Of a DNA stretch of 12,067 bases, positions 6,734 through 12,067 are shown in pieces. How positions within the stretch are numbered: the stretch's first letter is position 1; every line of letters begins with the position of its first letter. Both the position numbers and the translations under genes were made by a program. The notes below the pieces were generated by a model. It had not been told where the DNA came from. It did not search any database and worked only from the letters and a program-made list of their open reading frames with translations. Source of the DNA: RUG11867 sp964553435 (GTDB lineage: Bacteria > Bacillota_I > Bacilli_A > RF39 > UBA660); the NCBI GenBank assembly GCA_964553435.1, contig CAZKKM010000052.1:1-12067 (forward strand). The letters are read 5' to 3'.

Positions 6734-7828
6734 ATGGAAGCAATAGGAATAATTTGCGAATACAATCCTTTTCATAATGGTCATCTTTATCATATCGAGA
6801 AAGTAAGAAGTATGTTTCCTGGGGCAGTAATCGTGCTCGTCTTGGGAGGGTACTTTCTCGAGCGAGGTGAGGTTTCTGTCATGAGCAAGTGGAGCAAGAC
6901 GGCATTAGCTCTCAAGTACGGGGTCGATTTGGTCGTCGAATTGCCAGTTTTATTCGGGACGAATGCGGGAGATTACTTCGCTTATTATGCAGTTAAAATA
7001 TTGAATGAGTGTGGAGCCAAGAGGATAGTTTTTGGCAGTGAAAGCGACGATGTGGTCTTACTTACGAATATTGCAACTTTGCAAAACGACCCAGAATTCA
7101 ACGAGAAGGTCAAGAAAGAACTGAAGAATGGTTCCAATTATCCGACTAGTTTGGCTGGAGTCTTGGAAGTCAAATTGGAAAGCAATGACTTGTTGGGAGT
7201 TTCGTACATCAAGGCCATTCAGTCTATAAATCCCGAGATAGAGCCGGTGACGATCAAAAGAACGAACGATTTCAATGATTTGGACGATGACGATAGAATC
7301 GTAAGTGCACAGAATATACGCAAAAAGTTGGAGGATGGGCATGAGATTGCAAATTATATTCCGGATTACGATATAAATCTCATAAACAAGATTGATTATG
7401 AGAAACTGTTTGCCCTACTCCGCTTTAGAATTTTGACCGAGAAAGATTTGAGTAGATTTTTGGGTGTCGATGAGGGATTAGAAAATAAACTAAAAGATGT
7501 CATACGAGATGTCGGCTCTTATGATGAATTATTGGAAAGTATAAAGTCGAAACGTTATACGACATCTCGACTCAGAAGAATGCTCGTGCACATACTATTG
7601 GGCATCGAAAAGGAAGATATGCAAGAAGAATTGATGGAGTCGCGCATATTGGGATTCAATAGCATAGGCAAAAACTATCTCAAAGAATTGAAGAACAAGA
7701 ATCTCGTCTACAAGAGCGATGGTCGAATAAAGGATATCGAAGAAGTCGCGGCTTTATTGTACCGAGAATTGACCAAAGATGAGAGTATCGAATTCGAGTT
7801 TTTAAATAAGCCCATAATAAAAGATTGA
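6734..7828 (+). CDS. tmcAL: tRNA(Met) cytidine acetate ligase TmcAL
   Basis: 364 residues from ATG 6734. TmcAL makes N4-acetylcytidine at the wobble position C34 of elongator tRNA-Met, using acetate and ATP, which it activates as acetyl-AMP. The nucleotidyltransferase-like domain opens with AIGIICEYNPFHNGHLYHI (3-21), with the HxGH signature H14-N-G-H17. Then come FLERGEVSVMSKWSKTALAL (41-60), the family block after the second strand, LVVELP (66-71) and IVFGSE (98-103). A conserved basic stretch YTTSRLRRMLVHILLGI lies near residues 275-291. At 364 residues it is somewhat shorter than the roughly 390-415 of Bacillus homologues. Codons GTG 6725 and ATG 6728 are in frame just upstream; I prefer 6734 by family alignment, but the promoter position makes 6728 equally possible. 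Confidence 0.92.
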   Translation: MEAIGIICEYNPFHNGHLYHIEKVRSMFPGAVIVLVLGGYFLERGEVSVMSKWSKTALALKYGVDLVVELPVLFGTNAGDYFAYYAVKILNECGAKRIVFGSESDDVVLLTNIATLQNDPEFNEKVKKELKNGSNYPTSLAGVLEVKLESNDLLGVSYIKAIQSINPEIEPVTIKRTNDFNDLDDDDRIVSAQNIRKKLEDGHEIANYIPDYDINLINKIDYEKLFALLRFRILTEKDLSRFLGVDEGLENKLKDVIRDVGSYDELLESIKSKRYTTSRLRRMLVHILLGIEKEDMQEELMESRILGFNSIGKNYLKELKNKNLVYKSDGRIKDIEEVAALLYRELTKDESIEFEFLNKPIIKD

Positions 7829-7859
7829 GATGTGAAAATTCGTATCTCAATCTTTTATT
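7816..7859. terminator. Strong terminator at the end of tmcAL
   Basis: A 16-bp perfect inverted repeat AATAAAAGATTGAGAT/ATCTCAATCTTTTATT with a 12-base loop. The tmcAL stop TGA (7826-7828) is inside the left arm. It is A/T-rich on both flanks, so it may also end minus-strand transcription of the surface-protein remnant at 7862. Confidence 0.85.
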
Positions 7860-7861
7860 AT

Positions 7862-8017
7862 TTATTCTACGCGGTACTCGTTTCCTATGGTGCCGTCTCC
7901 AATCATGGTACTTACGTATTCGGCGGAGAGGTTTATGACCGGTGCGACCGCAGACGTATTCCAAACATACGCATTGCTCAAATAACCGTAGGATAAAACT
8001 GCGAATATAACGGGAGA
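7862..8017 (-). pseudogene. C-terminal remnant of a surface protein
   Basis: Read on the minus strand, the frame ending at TAA 7864-7862 encodes YLSNAYVWNTSAVAPVINL followed by SAEYVSTMIGDGTIGNEYRVE and a stop. The pair PVINL ... GDGTxxNxY at the very C-terminus is a recurring ending of secreted or lipoprotein-type surface proteins of gut Bacillota (RPVINLKxD...SGDGTxxNPYxI). About 51 residues are recognisable. The frame stays open through 8079 to the N run, but beyond about 8017 the other strand encodes the helix-turn-helix gene, so the surface-protein homology probably stops there. No start, promoter or body of the gene is present. It is either a true decayed remnant or the end of a gene cut by misassembly. 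Confidence 0.55.
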
Positions 8018-8046
8018 TTTTTCGAAAAAATTTAAAATATTATCGT

Positions 8047-8275
8047 ATGAAAAATAACTTGACTCAAAGTGAGTTGGCCNNNNNNNNNNGACTTGTCCGA
8101 TAAATACATTTCTGATTTAGAAAGAGGACTCTATTCCACAAGCCTAGATACTTTGGAACTTTTAGGGCGGGCTTTTGAAGTCGAGACTTACCTTTTTTTA
8201 AAAGATGAACCCTCTCATGACGAGATGCCTAATAAATTAGATCAATTAACTGGTGTCAGAAAGAAACGCAAATAA
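8047..8275 (+). CDS. XRE/Cro-type helix-turn-helix regulator, interrupted by an assembly gap
   Basis: From ATG 8047 the frame reads MKNNLTQSELA up to the N run (8080-8089), and after it DLSDKYISDLERG, DTLELLGRAFEVETYLFLK and a basic tail GVRKKRK. Together these give the classic HTH_3 fold: helix 2 LTQSELA, recognition helix YISDLERG, and two further helices. It would bind operator DNA as a dimer. With ten Ns the two halves are in different frames (8047 against 8090), but a family-typical turn needs about three more residues, that is 9 bases, so one in-frame gene is likely. Codons before 8047 (EIFRKNLKYYR, 8014-8046) match helix 1 of the family, but a TAA at 8008-8010 blocks the frame and neither ATG/GTG/TTG nor a placed ribosome site precedes it. 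The start is therefore uncertain and the gene may be truncated. Confidence 0.75.
8080..8089. other. Assembly gap (10 N)
   Basis: Exactly ten unresolved bases lie inside the helix-turn-helix gene. A round 10 is a common scaffold placeholder. The frame change across it suggests that the true number is a multiple of three, most likely 9. Confidence 0.95.
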
Positions 8276-8305
8276 AAGACTCTTCAATTTTTGGAAGAGT
8301 CTTTT
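8274..8305. terminator. Bidirectional terminator shared by the HTH gene and the zinc peptidase gene
   Basis: A 12-bp perfect stem AAAAGACTCTTC/GAAGAGTCTTTT with an 8-base loop. The stop of the plus-strand HTH gene (TAA 8273-8275) and that of the minus-strand peptidase gene (TAA 8306-8304) each overlap one foot of the stem, so the convergent genes share one terminator with no spare sequence. Confidence 0.88.
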
Positions 8306-8990
8306 ATCTGTCGTTATTGTTTGTGAACATCAATATGAGTCGCAACAATTCTAATACTGTCGATGCAACACTTGCGACATACGTAAGAGCTGCTGAAATG
8401 AGGACTGTCTTTCCCGATGTGAGTTCGTTTTCGTCGAGAATCGACAGCCGCGAGAGTTCTGAGAGTCCTCTTTTGGATGCATCTATCTCGACGGGTAAGG
8501 TGATCAGTTGGAAAAGCAAAATTACCACTTCGAAGAGGATACCCAACCATACGAGGTTTATAAGTCCAGAAATGAGGCCGATGACGATGGCCAAGTAACC
8601 GGCATACGATGAAAAGTTCACGATCGGTACCAAGGCTGCTCTTATGCGCAGGAAAGTGTAATTGTTCGCATCCTGAATGGCATGTCCACATTCGTGAGCA
8701 GCAACAGCTGCTGAAGCAATCGATTCTTTGTGATAGACATCTGTCGAAAGCCTTATGACTTTCCTTTGGGGATCGTAATGATCGGTCAAGTGTCCCTTTG
8801 TTTCGACCACGTAGATATCAGATAGGCCATTGGCATCGAGGATTTCGCGAGCGACGTCCGCTCCACTCTTACCTTTCATATTGGGTTCTTTTTTGTATCG
8901 ACTGTATGTCGCATTGATGAATATTTGGGCTCCTACTGTGATGATAAAAGCCAAAATAGTCAGTCCATAATAGATAATGTAATCGTTCAT
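8304..8990 (-). CDS. YugP-type membrane zinc metallopeptidase
   Basis: 228 residues, typical for the YugP/Zn_peptidase_2 family. An N-terminal membrane helix (about 5-27) is followed by a cytosolic or periplasm-side domain with SGADVAREILDANGL (42-56), VRLS-like VIRLSTDVY (78-86) and the gluzincin motif AAHECGHAIQD (97-107), in which H99 and H103 bind zinc and E100 is the catalytic base. The third ligand is probably E168 in LPVEIDASKRGL (165-176). Three more hydrophobic segments follow (about 117-140, 142-164 and 196-222). AAGGAG lies 9 bases before ATG 8990, inside the last codons of the RDD gene upstream, which ends only 3 bases earlier, so the two are co-transcribed. The substrate of the family is not known; membrane protein turnover is a guess. 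Confidence 0.88.
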   Translation of the reverse strand: MNDYIIYYGLTILAFIITVGAQIFINATYSRYKKEPNMKGKSGADVAREILDANGLSDIYVVETKGHLTDHYDPQRKVIRLSTDVYHKESIASAAVAAHECGHAIQDANNYTFLRIRAALVPIVNFSSYAGYLAIVIGLISGLINLVWLGILFEVVILLFQLITLPVEIDASKRGLSELSRLSILDENELTSGKTVLISAALTYVASVASTVLELLRLILMFTNNNDR

Positions 8991-8993
8991 TAT

Positions 8994-9659
8994 TCAATTC
9001 TCCTTTTCGACAACTACCGCCTCAGGAAGTTGTTCTTTATCTTCTATAGCGATAGACGTTTTGGCGATGAGGTCGTGAAGCCCGCGCCTATCCTGTCTAC
9101 CGAGTGCCGTACAAATCAAGGTTATGTCGAATACCATCGTCAAGTAATAGATGAAATGATAAATATCAAAATAAATATCGGCATTACAAACTTGGACGGC
9201 AATCAAGGAGGCACTTTTGAATATTATTTCGTATGCTATGATGGTTCTTATGACAAGCTGAACCAGCGAAACGTGCTTTCCGTCTTTGGAAGTGATGCGA
9301 ATTTTCATCAGTTTTTTTCCTATCGTTTGACCGTTTAAGTAATATGCCAATATGCAAAAGTACGAAATTATGCAAACGAATGATATTATTTGTTCATAGG
9401 TAGATAGTTGCGAAATTTTGTAGGAATATTCGTTCGTAATATTTTCGAACTCAAACAATATCGTATTTCGGTTTTCTTCATCGTCTTCTTCTTCAAATTT
9501 TTCTTGATATTGTTCTGTAATGGTGCGATATTCTTCTTCCAGTTTTTCGACTTCGGTACGGTTAGGATTCAAAGGGGTTCTAGCTAAAGCTCCTGCAATG
9601 AGTGAAACGGCAAATACATCGAAGATGTAGGCTAATATTCTTCTCGTGTTCAATGACAA
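8994..9659 (-). CDS. RDD family integral membrane protein
   Basis: 221 residues if it starts at TTG 9659. The frame can be extended to ATG 9773, but the extra 38 residues resemble no RDD protein, the ATG 9773 lies in the loop of a terminator, and a strong -10 element (9696-9688) falls inside the extension; AAAGAG lies 9 bases before TTG 9659. RDD features: TRRILAYIFDVF (5-16) with the paired arginines and D14, first membrane helix about 9-27, NGQTIGKKLMKIRI (109-122), and DRRGLHDLIAKT (190-201). Between helix 1 and helix 2 (about 34-85) lies an unusually long, acidic, probably coiled-coil insert. The function of most RDD proteins is unknown; some are implicated in sodium or proton exchange. 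It is the first gene of a pair with the YugP-type peptidase. Confidence 0.82.
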   Translation of the reverse strand: MSLNTRRILAYIFDVFAVSLIAGALARTPLNPNRTEVEKLEEEYRTITEQYQEKFEEEDDEENRNTILFEFENITNEYSYKISQLSTYEQIISFVCIISYFCILAYYLNGQTIGKKLMKIRITSKDGKHVSLVQLVIRTIIAYEIIFKSASLIAVQVCNADIYFDIYHFIYYLTMVFDITLICTALGRQDRRGLHDLIAKTSIAIEDKEQLPEAVVVEKEN

Positions 9660-9687
9660 TTTTATCAACTCTTTTTCTATATCTGAT

Positions 9688-9696
9688 ATTATAACA
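9688..9696 (-). promoter_or_regulatory. Extended -10 promoter of the RDD/peptidase operon
   Basis: The minus strand reads TGTTATAAT, a perfect extended -10 element. No good -35 is seen at 16-18 bases. The predicted RNA start near 9681 gives a leader of about 20 bases before TTG 9659. Confidence 0.55.
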
Positions 9697-9759
9697 TACT
9701 CCAAGTAAATATTCATCCGGTTACTGTGATTTTTTGAAAAATTCACTTTCGAAGATAAG

Positions 9760-9780
9760 AAAAAAAGTTCCATTAGGAAC
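9760..9780 (-). terminator. Intrinsic terminator at the end of the rpsB-tsf-thioredoxin-like operon
   Basis: On the minus strand there is a short stem GTTCC/GGAAC with loop TAAT, followed by seven Ts. The stop codon TAA (9775-9773) of the thioredoxin-like gene is in the loop. The stem is only 5 bp, so efficiency may be partial. Confidence 0.5.
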
Positions 9781-10294
9781 GATTTTCGGTCAATTGAGTT
9801 GCGACTTTTAGTAGATCACGCAACTCTTCCATATGTTTTTCATCTTTGAAGTATTCAAGTGGAATACCATCGTAACGCGAATCTATCAAATCTTCGTGCG
9901 CTAATTCTGCCAAGATTTTTCCTTGCTCGACGATGACAACGCGAGGAGTATCTTTTTCGGATTCGAAGTATGATATCTCATCGATGGTCAACTCTTTTAT
10001 CACTTCTTCTAAAGGAGGAGCAATAATTTGTGACCATGGGTCATTCGGATTGCCTTCGAAAATGACACCTGTTCCATCTTTCAAAAATTTTTCATATTCT
10101 TTTTCTTCGATATACCGATATATATTGTCTTCGGGGACATTTCGATAATTTTTCGTGAAAAGAACATTGTCGGGAATTCGAGTGCTTTCGATTTTTCCGA
10201 TCAAATCTTTTATTCCGAAGACCAGAAATATACCTGCGATCAAGATGATGACGATGTCGATGACGATTCGCAATGTCTTTTCTTTTTTACTCAT
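9773..10294 (-). CDS. Membrane-anchored thioredoxin-fold protein lacking the CxxC cysteines
   Basis: 173 residues. A short basic start (MSKKEK) precedes a membrane helix (about 9-28) with an outside C-terminus. The domain from about 58 onward follows the layout of small thioredoxin-like proteins: YRYIEEKEYEKFLKDG, then strand GVIFEG (76-81), then NPNDPWSQIIAPPLEEVIKE, where the usual CPWC is D85-P86-W87-S88, then ISYF, then TPRVVIVEQGKIL (116-128) with the cis-proline P117. The whole protein has no cysteine, so it cannot do dithiol-disulfide exchange; a binding or structural role is more likely. It begins 6 bases after the tsf stop, without a clear ribosome site, so it is probably translated by coupling. 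The fold is inferred from motif order, not from alignment. Confidence 0.65.
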   Translation of the reverse strand: MSKKEKTLRIVIDIVIILIAGIFLVFGIKDLIGKIESTRIPDNVLFTKNYRNVPEDNIYRYIEEKEYEKFLKDGTGVIFEGNPNDPWSQIIAPPLEEVIKELTIDEISYFESEKDTPRVVIVEQGKILAELAHEDLIDSRYDGIPLEYFKDEKHMEELRDLLKVATQLTENRS

Positions 10295-10300
10295 TTTCGA

Positions 10301-11170
10301 CTATTTCAATTGGTTCATGACTTCATCGGCAAAGTTTTCATTTCTGTGCTCCATGCCTTCGCCAACTTCGAAACGAATCATGTCCGTAACTTCGCCACCA
10401 TTATTCTTGACATAAGTTTTGACATCTATGTCACCATTTTTGATGAAGGCTTGGTCGACTAAGCAGATTTCTTTGAAGAATTTCTTGAGTCTTCCTGCGA
10501 CCATCTTTTCGGCGATATCTTGAGGTTTACCCTCACCCATAGCCTGTTCGATCAATATCTTCTTCTCTTTTTCTACTCTGTCGGCTGGAACATTTTCTTC
10601 ACAAAGATATTCCGGTTTCATGGCAGCGGCTTGCATAGCGACGTCTTTGGCTACTTCTTCGTTTGCGCCCTTGACGACCGTCAAAACGGCGATCTTTCCG
10701 CCCATGTGGAGATAAGAACCGAATGCTTCATCGTCGCTTTTGGTTCTGACTTCTACACGGCGAAGAGATAGTTTTTCTCCGATAGTAGCGGTTCTTGCAA
10801 CGATGAGTTCTTCGACTGTTCCTTCACTAGTCTTAGCTGCGAGAGCATCTTCCAAAGTTTTTGCTCCGCTTGCCAAGATGACAGATCCGATTTCGTCGAC
10901 CATCGATTTGAAATTTTCATTCTTGCTGACAAAGTCGGTTTCGCTGTTGACTTCGATGATGCAAGCAGTGTTTTTGTCAATGTAAACATTGGCGAGACCT
11001 TCCGCTGCAATTCTGCCTGCTTTTTTAGCAGCCTTTGCAATTCCTTTTTCTCTCAAATATTCTACTGCAGCCTCCATGTTGCCTTCTTTTTCCACTAATG
11101 CTTTCTTGCAATCCATCATGCCAGCTCCGGTCATATTTCTGAGTTCATTAACCATTTGTGCAGTTACCAT
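10301..11170 (-). CDS. tsf: Translation elongation factor Ts
   Basis: 289 residues, a normal length. EF-Ts is the cytosolic guanine-nucleotide exchange factor that releases GDP from EF-Tu. The N-terminal UBA-like module reads VNELRNMTGAGMMDCKKAL (7-25) and is followed by AAVEYLREKGIAKAAKK (34-50). The exchange core contains NSETDFVSKN (75-84) with the TDFV motif (78-81), which contacts the Mg/nucleotide site of EF-Tu, and HMGGKIAVLTVV, a conserved strand-loop. GGGAGG lies 9 bases before ATG 11170. It follows rpsB after 34 bases, the usual rpsB-tsf operon order, and is followed closely by the thioredoxin-like gene. Confidence 0.98.
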   Translation of the reverse strand: MVTAQMVNELRNMTGAGMMDCKKALVEKEGNMEAAVEYLREKGIAKAAKKAGRIAAEGLANVYIDKNTACIIEVNSETDFVSKNENFKSMVDEIGSVILASGAKTLEDALAAKTSEGTVEELIVARTATIGEKLSLRRVEVRTKSDDEAFGSYLHMGGKIAVLTVVKGANEEVAKDVAMQAAAMKPEYLCEENVPADRVEKEKKILIEQAMGEGKPQDIAEKMVAGRLKKFFKEICLVDQAFIKNGDIDVKTYVKNNGGEVTDMIRFEVGEGMEHRNENFADEVMNQLK

Positions 11171-11204
11171 ATATTATTTCCTCCCAATATTTTTATATAT
11201 TATT

Positions 11205-12067
11205 TTATTTTTCAAGTGCTTCGATAAGTTCTTCTTTTTTCAAAGTTGACGTACCTTCGATTCCGGCGGCAGCGGCCATATCGCGAAGTTCGGCAACACT
11301 TTTAGATGATAAATCGCTTTCCGAATTTTCTTTATGAGTGTGATTGTCTTCTTTGTCTTTCTTTTCTTCTTCAGTGACATAGTCGACGAGCGGAAGATTT
11401 TTACCTTCGCAAATCGCATTGTTCATGACACCCAAGATGACTTTGACAGAACGTACCGCATCGTCATTACCCGGTACTACGAAATCGACGTCGTCTGGGT
11501 CGCAGTTGGTATCTACCAGTCCGAATACTGGAATATTCAATTTTCGTGCTTCTCTGATCGCATTGATCTCTTTTTTAGGATCGACGATGATCATCGCATC
11601 TGGAAGTTTTTCCATTTCGCGAATACCACACAATACTTTGTTCAATTTTTCATATTCTTTTTTGATACCGATTACTTCTTTCTTAGGAAGTAAATCGAAA
11701 GTACCATCTTCTTCCATCTTTTCGATTTCAGAAAGTCTCTTGACTCTCTTTCTGATAGTACGGAAGTTGGTGAGTGTTCCACCTAGCCATCTTTCAGTTA
11801 CATAGAAAGATTCGCTTCTTTCCGCCTCTTCTTTGGAGACTTCGCTCGCCTGCTTCTTAGTGCCGACGAATAGGAACTTACCTCCGTTTTCACTTATTTT
11901 TTTCAATTCTTCGTATGCAGTTTCCAAACATGCGACAGTTTTCTCGAGATCGATGATGTAAATATCATCTCTCGCAGTGTAGATGTACTCCTTCATCTTA
12001 GGATTCCATCTCTTAGTTTGATGTCCAAAATGAACACCTGCTTCTAATAAATTGTTCATAGAAACAA
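11205..12067 (-). CDS. rpsB: 30S ribosomal protein S2 with C-terminal Rho_N/SAP-like extension (5' end outside window)
   Basis: S2 binds the 30S head-body junction near S1 and S21. The core matches the family closely: LLEAGVHFGHQTKRWNPKM, FLFVGTKKQA, WLGGTLTNFRTI, PDAMIIVDPKKE, NIPVFGLVDTNCDPD and PGNDDAVRSVK. The first in-window ATG (12059) is probably internal: the codons before it encode VS, and the incomplete codon at the edge fits V, giving the family start (MA)VVSMxxLLEAG, so the true start lies a few codons to the right. After the normal S2 end (about 226 residues from ATG 12059) comes a charged linker (about 228-249) and a 35-residue module SKSVAELRDMAAAAGIEG...LKKEELIEALEK resembling Rho_N, HeH or SAP helix-extended-loop-helix motifs (bases 11205-11310). 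It heads the rpsB-tsf operon; its promoter is outside the window. Confidence 0.97.
   Translation of the reverse strand, partial: VSMNNLLEAGVHFGHQTKRWNPKMKEYIYTARDDIYIIDLEKTVACLETAYEELKKISENGGKFLFVGTKKQASEVSKEEAERSESFYVTERWLGGTLTNFRTIRKRVKRLSEIEKMEEDGTFDLLPKKEVIGIKKEYEKLNKVLCGIREMEKLPDAMIIVDPKKEINAIREARKLNIPVFGLVDTNCDPDDVDFVVPGNDDAVRSVKVILGVMNNAICEGKNLPLVDYVTEEEKKDKEDNHTHKENSESDLSSKSVAELRDMAAAAGIEGTSTLKKEELIEALEK

Noticed and set aside
7680..7964. Minus-strand 94-codon frame over the tmcAL 3' end
   Set aside because: Runs through the tmcAL terminator and into antisense of tmcAL; the real minus-strand signal there is the other frame ending at 7862.
8069..8275. HTH gene starting at GTG 8069
   Set aside because: That frame reads M-S-W into the Ns and ignores the clear MKNNLTQSELA in the neighbouring frame; it is an artefact of the placeholder gap length.
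11334..11805. Two plus-strand frames antisense to rpsB
   Set aside because: They are complements of a highly conserved ribosomal gene, with no ribosome sites.
1..12067. CRISPR arrays, tRNA or rRNA genes, insertion sequences, prophage or toxin-antitoxin modules
   Set aside because: I looked on both strands and saw no direct-repeat array, cloverleaf, transposase motif or terminal inverted repeats. The lone HTH gene has no adjacent toxin-like partner.

Overview
This window is a low-GC, AT-rich bacterial segment with dense gene packing, Gram-positive-type Shine-Dalgarno sites, a CIRCE heat-shock operator and intrinsic terminators, all typical of Bacillota. TGA is used as a stop (for example at 7826-7828, inside a terminator stem), so this is the standard bacterial code and not the mycoplasma code. 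The BspA-type surface protein, the YugP-type peptidase and the CmpB-like membrane protein suggest an uncultured, probably gut-associated, Bacilli/Erysipelotrichia-like or Clostridia-like lineage. That placement is an inference. A run of exactly ten Ns (8080-8089) shows that this is a draft assembly.

Layout. At 1-825 (-) lies the N-terminal part of a large surface protein that runs off the left edge. At 961-3116 (-) is a two-gene operon, a sugar-transfer-type ATP-grasp enzyme followed by a family 4 glycosyltransferase, overlapping by 4 bases and probably involved in cell-envelope polysaccharide. A DUF1003 membrane protein (3289-3804, +) shares a bidirectional terminator with htpG (3873-5756, -). 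The htpG promoter lies inside a CIRCE operator, so HrcA control is expected. Between htpG and a CmpB-like membrane protein (5992-6648, -), a promoter, two hairpins and a T-tract outline a previously unassigned small RNA of about 75-80 nt. tmcAL (6734-7828, +) appears to have a leaderless mRNA.

The stretch 7862-8275 is the disturbed part. The C-terminal tail of a second surface protein (-) abuts, head to head near 8010, an XRE-type helix-turn-helix gene (+) that has lost its proper start and contains the assembly gap. Downstream is a pair with its own promoter, an RDD membrane protein and a YugP-type zinc metallopeptidase (8304-9659, -).

The right end carries the translation operon rpsB-tsf followed by a membrane-anchored thioredoxin-fold protein whose CxxC has become DPWS (9773-12067, -). 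rpsB starts beyond the right edge and carries a C-terminal Rho_N/SAP-like extension.

The most interesting items are the putative small RNA, the S2 fusion, the cysteine-less thioredoxin-like protein and the HTH/surface-protein junction. I see no complete novel defence system, CRISPR array, insertion sequence, tRNA or rRNA here.
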